The position numbers and the translations under genes were made by a program. The notes under the pieces are model-generated. The model was given only the letters and a program-made list of their open reading frames with translations. It was not told the DNA's origin and made no database searches. Positions 25,780 through 34,339 of a DNA stretch of 58,816 nucleotides are shown piece by piece. Numbering within the stretch: position 1 is the first letter of the stretch; each line of letters starts with the position of its first letter. The DNA comes from Bifidobacterium callimiconis (GTDB lineage Bacteria; Actinomycetota; Actinomycetes; Actinomycetales; Bifidobacteriaceae), in the NCBI RefSeq assembly GCF_003952005.1, contig NZ_QXGJ01000014.1, positions 1 through 58,816 of the forward strand, in the 5' to 3' direction.

Positions 25780-27851
25780 CGCTGTGCTCCTTTCAGCGCC
25801 TCGGCCGCCTCACGGGCCGCCACTTCGGGGGTTGGCGCGAACCAGTCGTAGGTGAAGTCGGGTGCCGGCTCCGGCTCGGGATCGTCGGGCTGGCATGCCA
25901 CGTAGTGCTGGGTGCCGGGCACGACCTTCATCACGGGCTTCTCGTTGAGACCGTGGTCGGGGCGCGAGGAGCGCGGTGCGAAGCGGTTGCCCTTGGGGAA
26001 GTCGGCGGGGCTCGGCACGGTGCCGGGCACCTGGTGGAGGCGTCCCTGTCCGGCCTCGATGGAGGTGACGGATCCGAGCAGGCCGCGCGTGTACTCGTGG
26101 CGGGGGTCGGTGAGGATCTCCTTGATGGAGGCCTGCTCGACCACCTGGCCGGCGTACATCACGGTGACGGAGTGGGCCACCTTGGCCACGAGCGCCAGGT
26201 CGTGCGAGACGAAGATCATGGCGAAGCCGAGCTTCTCACGCAGCTCGTTGAGCAGGTCGATCACCTGCTTCTGCACGGTCACGTCGAGTGCGGTGGTGGG
26301 CTCGTCGGCGATGATGAGCTTCGGGTCGCGGGTCAGGGCCATGGCGATGAGCACGCGCTGGCGCTGGCCGCCGGAAAGCTCGTGCGGGTAGGATTCCAGC
26401 GTGCGCTTGGGGTCCAGACCCACGAGTTCGAGCAGTTCCTCGGCGCTGCGGGTGCCGCCGCGGGAGGTGAGCTGCTTCATCTGCGCCTTGATGAGCATGG
26501 ACGGGTTGAGGCTGGAGAGCGCGTCCTGGTAGACCATGGCGATCTCGTGGCCGCGCAGGGCGTTGTGCTCCTTGGGGTCCATGCCCACGAGGTTCTTGCC
26601 GTCGAACAGGATCTCGCCGCTGATCTGGGCCTTGGGGTCCAGCAGTCCCATGATGGCCAGCGAGGTGATGGACTTGCCGCAGCCGGACTCGCCGACCAGG
26701 CCCATGGTCTCGCCGGGGCGTACGGAGAACGACAGGTGGTCCACCACGTTCACGTCGCCGTGGCGCGGGAACTTGATGCACAGGTCCTTGACCTCGATGA
26801 CGGGCTTCTCCTGCGAGAGCGGGATGAAGCGGTCCTTGCGCTTAAGCTCGGCCTCGCGCAGCTGGGCGAGTCGCAGCTCCAGGCTGTCGTGCTGGGCCTT
26901 GTAGGCGGCCACCGGGTCGATGAGCAGCTGGTCTTCCTTGCGCTTGAGCTCGGCCTCGTCGGCGGTCTGCCTGATCGGCGCGGTCGGGGCGGCCACCATA
27001 GCGTCGGTGATGCCTTCGGACAGGATGTTGAGGCACAGCACGGTGATCATGATCGCCAGGCCGGGGAACATGGCCTGCCACCAGTAGCCGTACAGCACGC
27101 CGGCCTTGGCGGACGACAGGATGTTGCCCCACGTGGGCGTGGGCTCGGGGATGCCGGCGTTGATGAAGCTCAGCGAGGCCTCGAACACGATCGCGTCGGC
27201 CACCGACAGCGTGGTGAACACCATGACGGGGGCGGCGATGTTGCGCGTCACGTGCTTGAACAGGATCCACGGGGCGCGTGCACCGGAGACGATCACGGCG
27301 CGCACGTAGTCCTTGCCGTATTCGCTGATGATGTTCGCTCGCACGATTCGTGCGATCTGCGGCACGTAGAGCACGCCGATGGAGATGATGATGCCGATCA
27401 TGGACTGGCCGAGGATCGACACGAACACGGCGGCCAGGGCGATCGTCGGCACGGACATGACCACGTCGATCAGTCGCATGATGATCTCGGAGATCCACGT
27501 GCGCGAGACAGCGGCGATCGCGCCGATGATCGCGCCCACGACGAGGGCGAACGCGATCGACGTCAGGCCGATGACCAGCGAGTAGCGGGCGCCGTAGATC
27601 ACGCGGGAGAACACGTCACGGCCGAGGTTGTCGGTGCCGAACCAGTGGTCGCCGCTCGGCGAATCGTAGCTCATGGTGATCTCGGTGGGATCGTGCGGGG
27701 TGACGACGGGCGCGAGGATGGCGGCCAGGGCCAGCACGGCGATCACGATCACGGAGATGCGGGTGCCGATGGTCATGCTCGACCAGCGGCGCACCTTCAC
27801 CTTGGTTCCGGGTTTGCTGAATTCCTTGGTTGCGTTGTTGCTTCCGAACAT
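25776..27851 (-). CDS. Fused ABC importer permease and ATPase (DppC-DppD type)
   Basis: A 691-aa fusion. Residues about 1-310 form a DppC-like permease: an N-terminal helix, WFGTDNLGRDVFSRVIYG, then the inner-membrane loop motif EYGKDYVRAVIVSGA. A charged helical linker of about 45 residues (KRKEDQ... to AELKRKDR) joins a full DppD-like ATPase. That domain has Walker A GESGCGKSI, signature LSGGQRQRVLIAMAL, Walker B IIADEPTTALD and FVSHD. A C-terminal tail carries the oligopeptide-type insertion. The ATG lies one base after the stop of the partner permease. In most bacteria these are two separate genes. Confidence 0.94.
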   Translation of the reverse strand: MFGSNNATKEFSKPGTKVKVRRWSSMTIGTRISVIVIAVLALAAILAPVVTPHDPTEITMSYDSPSGDHWFGTDNLGRDVFSRVIYGARYSLVIGLTSIAFALVVGAIIGAIAAVSRTWISEIIMRLIDVVMSVPTIALAAVFVSILGQSMIGIIISIGVLYVPQIARIVRANIISEYGKDYVRAVIVSGARAPWILFKHVTRNIAAPVMVFTTLSVADAIVFEASLSFINAGIPEPTPTWGNILSSAKAGVLYGYWWQAMFPGLAIMITVLCLNILSEGITDAMVAAPTAPIRQTADEAELKRKEDQLLIDPVAAYKAQHDSLELRLAQLREAELKRKDRFIPLSQEKPVIEVKDLCIKFPRHGDVNVVDHLSFSVRPGETMGLVGESGCGKSITSLAIMGLLDPKAQISGEILFDGKNLVGMDPKEHNALRGHEIAMVYQDALSSLNPSMLIKAQMKQLTSRGGTRSAEELLELVGLDPKRTLESYPHELSGGQRQRVLIAMALTRDPKLIIADEPTTALDVTVQKQVIDLLNELREKLGFAMIFVSHDLALVAKVAHSVTVMYAGQVVEQASIKEILTDPRHEYTRGLLGSVTSIEAGQGRLHQVPGTVPSPADFPKGNRFAPRSSRPDHGLNEKPVMKVVPGTQHYVACQPDDPEPEPAPDFTYDWFAPTPEVAAREAAEALKGAQR

Positions 27852-27852
27852 G

Positions 27853-28809
27853 TCACACCGTCCTGATTCGCGGGTTGATGAGCACGTACAGCAGGTCGAC
27901 GATCACGTTGACCACCATGAACGCGAGCGCCACGACGAGCACCACGCCCTGTACCAGCATCGGCTGGTTGTTGTTGATGCCGTCGAACATGGCCGTGCCC
28001 ATGCCGGGCAGGGAGAAGATGACCTCGATGACGATGGCGCCGCCCATGAGGTAGCCGATCTTCATGCCGAGCACGGTGACCGGGGTGATCAGCGCGTTGC
28101 GGAACACGTTGCGGGCCACGACCACGCGCTTGGGCACGCCGGCGCCGATGGCGGTGCGCACGTAGTCCTTGTCGAGCTCCTCGACCATGGACGTGCGGAT
28201 GATGCGGGTCAGCGAGCCGGCGACGGGCAGGCCGAGCGCGAAGCTGGGCATGGCCATGCGGGCGAGGTAGCCGGTCGGATCCTGCGTGAACGCGGGCAGT
28301 TCGCCGGCGCCGGGCAGCCAGGACAGCTGGATCTGCAACAGGTAGATGAGCAGCACGCCGAGCCAGAACGACGGGGTGGCGATGGCGATGATGGACACGA
28401 CGCGGATGGCCTGGTCGACCCAGGTGTCGCGGTAGAGGGCGGCGAGCACGCCGAAGATCACAGCGAGGACCACGGCGATGAGCAGGCCGATGAACGTCAG
28501 CTGCAGCGTGATCGGGAACGCGTCGGCGATGCGCGCGCCCACGGAGTCCTTGTTGACGCCGTACACGCCGAGGTCGCCGTGCAGCAGGCCGCCGAGGTAG
28601 GAGAAGAACTGCTCCCACCAGGGGCGGTCGAAGCCCATTTCGTGACGGTAGGCGGCGAGCGCCTCGGGGGTGGCGTTTTCGCCGAGCGCGGCGACGGCGG
28701 GATCGTACTGCGAGAACGACATGAGGAAGTAGACGAGCAGCGTCACTCCGAATGCCATGAACGGCAGGGCGATCAGTCGTCTGCCGAGAAGTCGTAAGAG
28801 GTTATTCAC
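27853..28809 (-). CDS. Sialic-acid cluster ABC importer, permease subunit (DppB type)
   Basis: A 318-aa membrane protein with about six helices. The N-terminal RRLIALPFMAFGVTLLVYFL, then GENATPEALAAYRHEMGFDRPWWEQFFSYL, and the cytoplasmic coupling motif DYVRTAIGAGVPKRVVV are typical of DppB/OppB. I chose the GTG at 28809 because GGGAG lies 8 bases upstream and the product then starts like the family. An in-frame ATG at 28890 would add 27 residues with no homology signal. It is coupled to the following fused gene (1-bp gap). Confidence 0.9.
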   Translation of the reverse strand: MNNLLRLLGRRLIALPFMAFGVTLLVYFLMSFSQYDPAVAALGENATPEALAAYRHEMGFDRPWWEQFFSYLGGLLHGDLGVYGVNKDSVGARIADAFPITLQLTFIGLLIAVVLAVIFGVLAALYRDTWVDQAIRVVSIIAIATPSFWLGVLLIYLLQIQLSWLPGAGELPAFTQDPTGYLARMAMPSFALGLPVAGSLTRIIRTSMVEELDKDYVRTAIGAGVPKRVVVARNVFRNALITPVTVLGMKIGYLMGGAIVIEVIFSLPGMGTAMFDGINNNQPMLVQGVVLVVALAFMVVNVIVDLLYVLINPRIRTV

Positions 28810-29059
28810 GTCTGTGTCTCCCAACGAATGGTGAACATGAATGGGTCGGCCGGGCGTTCCGGCCGGGCTTGGATGTCCGGCGGCGGTCATGCGAGGGTCG
28901 TTCCGGTGTGTGTTTTCCGGAAAACGGCATGGCTGTCGCCGGGTCCGTTGCGAAAGGAAAGAAAATGGATGATCCGTGTCGGAAGGCTCCCGTGCCTTCG
29001 CTGTCGGATCGGCTGCGTCGGCCGTTCGTCGCCTTCTTTCGACGTGTGGCCGATGCGGC

Positions 29060-29150
29060 TGGGTGATCGTCGATCGACGTCATGGGCGGTCGGCGATCGG
29101 ATGATCATGCGATCATCGGGGTGATCGTCTGATCGGGTTGATCGGATGGG
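29060..29150 (-). other. GATC-rich stem-loop spacer between binding-protein and permease genes
   Basis: The 430-bp gap 28810-29240 holds GATGATC-ATGC-GATCATC (29100-29117), a perfect hairpin, within a run with nine GATC tetramers (29063-29150). In ABC operons such spacers often protect the binding-protein mRNA and lower permease expression. That role here is inferred. Confidence 0.55.
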
Positions 29151-29240
29151 TTTTAGACTCGGATGGGGCCCGGCCCGCGGATCGGGTCGCCTGTGTGGAT
29201 GTGGAATCGTTCGCGATCCGTTCCACGGGCCGGACGTCTG

Positions 29241-30815
29241 CTACTTGCTGAGCTTGGCCTCCACCAGGTTGATGCCGGTGGATCCGATGGGCTGGAACTT
29301 CTCGAACACGCCCTTCTTGACCGCGGTGGTTGTCTTGCGGTGGAACAGCGGGTAGAGCGGCACCTGCTCGCTGAGCAGGTCGAAGCACTGGTTCCAGTAC
29401 TCCTGGCGTTCCTTCTCGCTGGTGGCGGAGATGGCCTTGTCCATCAGCTCGTGGAGCTGGTTGTAGCCGTCGGAGTCCTTCCAGAAGGTGCGGGTCTTGG
29501 TCCAGGCGTTGTCGCCGTACCACCAGTTCATGAGCAGGTCGGGGTCGTTGCCGAACACGGACGGGTCGCCGGGGGCGAGGACCATCGAGTAGTCGGCGTC
29601 GGCCTTGTCGGTCACGTTCGGGTAGAGGGCGGAGGAGGCCATGGACTGGATGTCCACGTTCATGCCGATCTCGGCCAGATCGTTCTTGATCTGCGGGGCC
29701 AGCTGGGTGATCCAGGACTGGTCGGTGGTGTACAGGGTGAAGTTGAGCTCACCGCTCACGCCGGCTTCCTTGAGCAGCTTCTTGGCCTTGTTCAGGTCCT
29801 TCTTGTAGACGGTGCTGGCCTTGTGGTAGTTGGGGAAGTTCTCCGGCAGGAAGCTGGTGGCGGCGGTGGCCTGGCCGTTCATCTGGTTGTCGATGAGCTT
29901 CTGCGTGTCGATGGCGTAGAACACGGCCTGACGGACCTCGGCCTTGTCGAACGGGGCCTTCTTGGTGTTGAACATCAGGAACGGCTGGTTGAAGCCCTGC
30001 ACGGTCTCGAGCTTGGATCCGGAGGATTCGAGGGTCTTGAACGCGTTGGCGGGCACCATTTCCATGATGTCGGTCTTGCCGGCCTGCATGGCGGTGACGC
30101 GGGAGGTGTCGTCCACGGCCACGTTCCACACCATGTGCTTGGTCTGGGCCGGGTGGTCGCCGTTGTACGTGTCGTTCTTGTCGAACTTGACCTGCTGGTC
30201 GGTGATCTCGGTGTACCTCCACGGGCCGGAGCCGACGGGCTGGGCCTTGAGGTCGGCGTCGCTCATGGAGGTCGGCACGATCTGGATGAGGGCCAGACGC
30301 TGCTTGAACATCGGGAAGGCCTGCTTGAGTGTGAAGGTCACCTGGTTGTCGCCCTTGGCCTCGACGTTCTGGATGAAGTCCAGCATGGAGACGTAGAGGC
30401 TGCCTTCGGCGGTGGTGCGCTTCCAGGAGCTCACCACGTCCTCGGGGGTGACGGCGGTGCCGTCGGAGAACTTGGCGCCGTCGCGCAGGGTGACCACGTA
30501 TTCGGTGTCGGACACCTGCTCCGGCTCGCCCTTGGCCAGGGCGTTGTAGACGGAGAAGTCCGAGTAGTTGAGCGCGTAGAGCGGCTCGGTCACGTGCCAG
30601 TTGCCGGCCATGGCGAGGGCGCTGGACGTGGTGGACGGGGCGAAGTCGCGGCTGGCGTACGCCACCTGGGCGGTGATGGTGTCGGCCACGGAGGTGCCGG
30701 TGGCCGCGGTCTTGGCGGAGTCTCCGCCTCCGCCACATGCGCCGAGACTGAGCGTCATGGCGCCGGCGACGACCAGGGCGGTTGCCTTGATCAGTCGGTT
30801 TTTGAAGAACGACAT
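29241..30815 (-). CDS. Extracellular solute-binding lipoprotein, family 5, of the sialic-acid cluster
   Basis: A 524-aa lipoprotein. A basic, hydrophobic signal peptide ends in the lipobox LSLGAC, with lipidated C27. The body is a family 5 (oligopeptide/dipeptide-type) binding protein with the usual YVVTLRDGAKFSDGTAVTPEDV signature. In this cluster the expected ligand is N-acetylneuraminate or a sialylated compound, although the family usually binds peptides. ATG 30815 has AAGGAGAG upstream. Transcription starts from a TTGCGA-N17-TATGAT promoter with an operator inside it. It is the first gene of the importer-nanA-nagB operon. Confidence 0.93.
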   Translation of the reverse strand: MSFFKNRLIKATALVVAGAMTLSLGACGGGGDSAKTAATGTSVADTITAQVAYASRDFAPSTTSSALAMAGNWHVTEPLYALNYSDFSVYNALAKGEPEQVSDTEYVVTLRDGAKFSDGTAVTPEDVVSSWKRTTAEGSLYVSMLDFIQNVEAKGDNQVTFTLKQAFPMFKQRLALIQIVPTSMSDADLKAQPVGSGPWRYTEITDQQVKFDKNDTYNGDHPAQTKHMVWNVAVDDTSRVTAMQAGKTDIMEMVPANAFKTLESSGSKLETVQGFNQPFLMFNTKKAPFDKAEVRQAVFYAIDTQKLIDNQMNGQATAATSFLPENFPNYHKASTVYKKDLNKAKKLLKEAGVSGELNFTLYTTDQSWITQLAPQIKNDLAEIGMNVDIQSMASSALYPNVTDKADADYSMVLAPGDPSVFGNDPDLLMNWWYGDNAWTKTRTFWKDSDGYNQLHELMDKAISATSEKERQEYWNQCFDLLSEQVPLYPLFHRKTTTAVKKGVFEKFQPIGSTGINLVEAKLSK

Positions 30816-30888
30816 CGTAGTTCTCTCCTTTGATTTCCTACTTCCTTGAAAGTGCGAGACGCTTCGGTGTGCCTCGAACTTGGGTTTA

Positions 30889-30950
30889 ATCATAAGACGT
30901 CTGATGTCTTATCGCAATTTGGGAGTGTCGTAAGACGTCTGATGTCTCGA
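30889..30950 (-). promoter_or_regulatory. Promoter of the nan importer operon with two probable NanR operators
   Basis: On the minus strand, TTGCGA (30912-30917) and TATGAT (30889-30894) are 17 bp apart. The spacer is filled by TAAGACATCAGACGTCTTA, an imperfect palindrome. A second copy of the core lies at 30930-30950, 38 bp further upstream by centre. Confidence 0.82.
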
Positions 30951-31015
30951 CGGTGAGATGGGTGGCCGCCTGTGCGGGAAGTGGTTGGGGTGTGGACTCT
31001 CCTCTTGGGGTGTGA

Positions 31016-31170
31016 GCCCTCCCTCAGTCGGGCTGCGCCCGACAGCTCCCTCCCTCGGAGGGAGCACAAAGAAGAAAGCGCGTGCCCCTGCTGTGGGAAG
31101 CACGCGCATATCCTTCATGCTCCCTCCTGGGGAGGGAGCTGGCCGCCCGCAGGGCGGACTGAGGGAGGGC
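31016..31170. repeat. Inverted pair of two-hairpin palindromic elements
   Basis: Copies at 31016-31065 and 31119-31170 face each other. The 53 bp between them contain GCGCGTG...CACGCGC, a further stem. The block separates the nanE end from the importer promoter. Confidence 0.9.
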
Positions 31171-31255
31171 CCACCCCGCTACCGACTGCACGACGAACGA
31201 AGAAGACCATCACACGATTGGGCCGAGGACCCACCCACCCCGCTACCGGCAGCGC

Positions 31256-31930
31256 TTAGCCGTTCAGCCGCGCCTTGAACCAGCGGGTGATGCTGGTCGG
31301 ATGCGTGATCGCCGTACCGACGACCGCCGCCCACGCGCCGCGCTCCATCACCGCGGCCAGCTGGTCGGGCGTGTGGATGCGCCCCTCGCACAGCACCGGC
31401 ACGTCGGGGAACGCGGCGATCATCTGCTCCAGCAGTTCGAAGTCCGGCCCGTCGGTCTTCTCGCGCTCGCCGGTGTAGCCGGACAGCGTGGTGGAGATGA
31501 TGTCGGTGCCGGCGTCCACGGCCTGCTGCGCGTCGGCGAAGCTGCCGCAGTCGGCCATCACGGTCACGCCGTCCCGGTGCAATGCCTCCACGGTCTGCGC
31601 GTAGGTCAGTCCGTCTGGACGCGGCCTGCGCGTGGCATCGATGGCCACGATGTCGGCGCCGGCGGCGGCGCAGCAGCGGGCGTGACGCAGCGTGGGCGTG
31701 ATGTACACGCCTTCGTCGCCCTCCTTCCAGATGCCGATGACCGGCACCTTCACCTGCCCCTTGATCGCGGCGATGTCGGCCAGCCCCTGGCAACGGATGG
31801 CGACCGCGCCGCCGATCTCCGCAGCCATGGCCATCTGCGCCATCGTCTCGGGGTGACGCAGCGGCTCGCCGGGATACGCCTGGCAGCTGACGACCAGTCC
31901 GCCCTTGATCTGTTCGATGATCGGATTCAT
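31256..31930 (-). CDS. nanE: N-acetylmannosamine-6-phosphate 2-epimerase
   Basis: A 224-aa TIM-barrel enzyme converting ManNAc-6-phosphate to GlcNAc-6-phosphate. Visible family motifs are GGLVVSCQA at the start, AIRCQGLADI, PVIGIWK with the catalytic Lys, DIVAIDATRRPRP, ADCGSF, TTLSGYTG, EGRIHTP and GTAITHP. It is full length. AAAGGAGC precedes the ATG. It is the last gene of the DUF4862-nanK-nanE transcript, 32 bp after nanK. Confidence 0.95.
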   Translation of the reverse strand: MNPIIEQIKGGLVVSCQAYPGEPLRHPETMAQMAMAAEIGGAVAIRCQGLADIAAIKGQVKVPVIGIWKEGDEGVYITPTLRHARCCAAAGADIVAIDATRRPRPDGLTYAQTVEALHRDGVTVMADCGSFADAQQAVDAGTDIISTTLSGYTGEREKTDGPDFELLEQMIAAFPDVPVLCEGRIHTPDQLAAVMERGAWAAVVGTAITHPTSITRWFKARLNG

Positions 31931-31962
31931 ATGATGCTCCTTTGCATATGCATGATTGTTGG

Positions 31963-32964
31963 TTATTGGGCGGTGACGAAGCCCACGGCCGCGCCGATCA
32001 GCGGCGCATTGCCGCCGAGCTGTCCGCGCAGCAGCGGCGTGGTGCGCACGCGGGGCAGCGCGCCGTCGGCGAATCCCTCGCGCAGCGCCTTCCACCACAC
32101 CTCGCCGGCGTTGACCACCGACCCAGACAGCACGATCACGGCCGGGTCGATGAGGCTGCCCATGCCGGCCAGGCATTCGCCGAGGGCCCGCGCGCTCATC
32201 GACAGGATCTCGGTCGCGTACGCCTCCCCCGCCGCCGCGCGTCGGGAGATTTCGGCGGCGTTCGTGGCCGGGGGCACGTCGTCGGGCCGTCGCGACTCGA
32301 ACAGGTCGGCGATGCCGGTGCCGGACGCCACGGGTTCGATGTGCCCGCAGGTCGTGCCGCACGAGCAGCGCATGCCCGCGCCCAGACCGTGCGGCATATG
32401 GCCCACGTGCCCGGCCACGCCGTGCGCGCCGGTGATCAGCCGCCCGTGATCCACGTAGGCGCCGCCGATGCCCGTGCCCACGCCCACCGACAGCATGGTC
32501 GGATATTCGCGTCCGGCGCCGTACGTCGCCTCGCCGAGTCCATGCGCGCCGACGTCGCCGACCATGTGCACAGGCAATCCCGTAGCCTCACCCACCGCGG
32601 CGGCGATGTGCTGGCCGGCCCATCCGGGCATCAGATCGGTGGCGGAGAGGATCACGCCGGTCCCGGAGTCGACCACGCCGGCCGAGCCGATGCCCACACC
32701 GGCGATGTCGACCCCGGCTTCAACGCACTGTTCCAAGCGTCGGGCGGCAAATTCCACCAGTCGTTCACGCACGTCGTCGCCGCCACGATCAGCGAGCGTG
32801 GGAATCTCCGTCACGTCCTCGACCAGAGGCGTCGCAAGCGAGTCGGCGGGCGGCAGCGACACCACGCCGGACGCGATCTTGGTGCCGCCGATGTCGAAGG
32901 CCAGATATCGTCGGTCACAGGCCGGCACATCAAGGCCAGCGCGATCGTCATGCATGCTTGTCAT
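31963..32964 (-). CDS. nanK: ROK-family kinase, N-acetylmannosamine kinase
   Basis: A sugar kinase of about 333 aa that phosphorylates ManNAc. The ATP-binding DIGGTKIASGVV is near the N terminus. The zinc-binding ROK signature CSCGTTCGHIEPVASG is in the middle, and HVGHMPHGLGAGM precedes it. ATG 32964 has GGGGGAG five bases upstream. An ATG at 32979 overlaps the previous stop (ATGA) and would give five more residues by coupled translation, so either is possible. Position before nanE indicates ManNAc rather than glucose as substrate. Confidence 0.92.
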   Translation of the reverse strand: MTSMHDDRAGLDVPACDRRYLAFDIGGTKIASGVVSLPPADSLATPLVEDVTEIPTLADRGGDDVRERLVEFAARRLEQCVEAGVDIAGVGIGSAGVVDSGTGVILSATDLMPGWAGQHIAAAVGEATGLPVHMVGDVGAHGLGEATYGAGREYPTMLSVGVGTGIGGAYVDHGRLITGAHGVAGHVGHMPHGLGAGMRCSCGTTCGHIEPVASGTGIADLFESRRPDDVPPATNAAEISRRAAAGEAYATEILSMSARALGECLAGMGSLIDPAVIVLSGSVVNAGEVWWKALREGFADGALPRVRTTPLLRGQLGGNAPLIGAAVGFVTAQ

Positions 32965-32975
32965 GGCTCCCCCGC

Positions 32976-33890
32976 TCATCGCGCCATCACGGCGTGGTGG
33001 ATGCGCTCCAGATAGCCCACCCGCTCGCTGAGGCTGCTGTCGGCCGGCACGCACACCTTGGCGCCGACGTATTCCAGCGATTCGCAGCCCATCGCCACAC
33101 CCATGCATGCACGCATGCGCTCGGCGTCCATCAGCGACGTGGGCTCGTCGGGGTTCATGGGCAGGTGGCCGTCGATCCACTCGTATCCGTACTGCGTGGC
33201 CTCGGGGCCGGCGCCGGAGAACATGAGTCCGGTGAGCACGCCGGCCTGGGCCGCCGCGGCAACGTGTTCGAGCGGCAGTCCGGCGTCGCGCCCCTCCACG
33301 CAGCTGCGTCCCCAGTTCACGGTGAGGCCCACGCCGGTCTGGCGGCAGATGTCGATTTCGGATTCGATCGGCAGGAAGCCCTTCTCCGGCTTCTGACCGT
33401 CGATAAAGCGATCGCAGTGTTCGATCACCAGTCGCGTGCCGAACCAGTCGCGGCCCGTCAGTTCGTCGAGGGAGCGGCGCATGGCGTCGGCGTCGGCCCG
33501 ACCAGTGGGTGCGGAGTGGAGTTCGACGAAGGCCACGTCGTTGGCGCCGCGACGGTCGGCCATGACGGATATGGCGTCGCGGATGTTGTCGAAGAAGTCG
33601 AGCGCAGCCTGGCGTCCGTCGTCGTCGGGGCTGGCGAGGCCGAAGTTCGGATTGCGGCCGATGGTTTGCATGGTGCCGGGGATGGCGGTGATCACGTTGC
33701 GGCACCAGAGGGTGGGCAGCGCGTCGGCGAGCCAGTCTCGGTCGGCGGGGTCGGCGATGTTGCCGGGGTATGGGATCTCGGTGGCGTCGATCCACGGCTG
33801 GTCGCCGAGCAGATCGTAGTATGTTCTCTGATCGTCCCGGTTCTGCGGAAGCGACGCGTATGCGCCGACCACGAAGGTGGGCTGGATCAT
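32976..33890 (-). CDS. DUF4862-like protein of the sialic-acid cluster
   Basis: A 304-aa cytoplasmic protein that I match to the DUF4862 family from its opening (FVVGAYASLPQ) and barrel-like layout; this is from memory and not certain. Motifs seen include EIPYPGNIAD, VFVELHSAPTG-like VAFVELHSAPTG, LVIEHCDRF and LTVNWGRSCVEGRD. Acidic and His residues at strand ends suggest a TIM-barrel isomerase or lyase fold. It heads the operon with nanK and nanE under a NanR-type operator, so it probably handles a sialic-acid derivative or a side reaction. ATG 33890 has AAGGAGG ahead; ATG 33923 is an alternative. Confidence 0.78.
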   Translation of the reverse strand: MIQPTFVVGAYASLPQNRDDQRTYYDLLGDQPWIDATEIPYPGNIADPADRDWLADALPTLWCRNVITAIPGTMQTIGRNPNFGLASPDDDGRQAALDFFDNIRDAISVMADRRGANDVAFVELHSAPTGRADADAMRRSLDELTGRDWFGTRLVIEHCDRFIDGQKPEKGFLPIESEIDICRQTGVGLTVNWGRSCVEGRDAGLPLEHVAAAAQAGVLTGLMFSGAGPEATQYGYEWIDGHLPMNPDEPTSLMDAERMRACMGVAMGCESLEYVGAKVCVPADSSLSERVGYLERIHHAVMAR

Positions 33891-33999
33891 CATTCCTCCT
33901 TGGTTCACCGTTGCGTGATTCATCGTTGAATCCTCGTAGCGTCTGGCATTCGTCGGAGCGTGCACGCACGGTCCGTCATTGACCAACCCAGTCTATCAT

Positions 34000-34013
34000 G
34001 ACATCAGACGTCT
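34000..34013 (-). promoter_or_regulatory. Third NanR-type operator, upstream of the DUF4862-nanK-nanE operon
   Basis: On the minus strand the 14-base core AGACGTCTGATGTC is identical to the plus-strand core at both importer sites. It lies just upstream of a CATGAT -10-like hexamer. Confidence 0.78.
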
Positions 34014-34084
34014 GATCTATTTCGACGGCGGTCACGTTTCGCGCGATATCCTCATCGAAACGCGCTCGTCCGTCGCCTCGCCCA

Positions 34085-34292
34085 TCGGGTACGTTTCTCT
34101 TCTCATCCCCAACAGAACGTAACCGAACACATCACTACGAGTACGTTCCGTCACGCAAAACAAACAGAACGTAATCGGAGACGCCGTTACGAGTACGTTT
34201 CGTCGCACAACGCAAACGGAACGTAACCGTGGAGCCCGTTACGAGTACGTTCCGTTTCGGACGCGCGGCGCAACGCAAACGGCCCGCACCTT
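34085..34292. repeat. Tandem array with 52-bp period
   Basis: Units start at 34085, 34137, 34189 and 34241. Each has TACGTT(T/C)C near its start, and the first three have GAACGTAA at positions 31-38, so each unit can fold on itself. Units 2 and 3 share ACGAGTACGT starts. The last unit loses register. This fills most of the 33891-34339 gap, where no gene is seen. Confidence 0.88.
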
Positions 34293-34339
34293 GTGGGTAC
34301 GGGCCAAAGAAAGGAAAGAGGAAAAGAGACGCGATTGCG

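Noticed and set aside
28965..29066. Plus-strand 33-codon frame (MDDPCRKAPVPSL...) with AAAGGAAAG before its ATG
   Set aside because: It lies antisense in a spacer within the nan importer operon, has no visible promoter and is too short to separate from chance. Kept only as a possibility.
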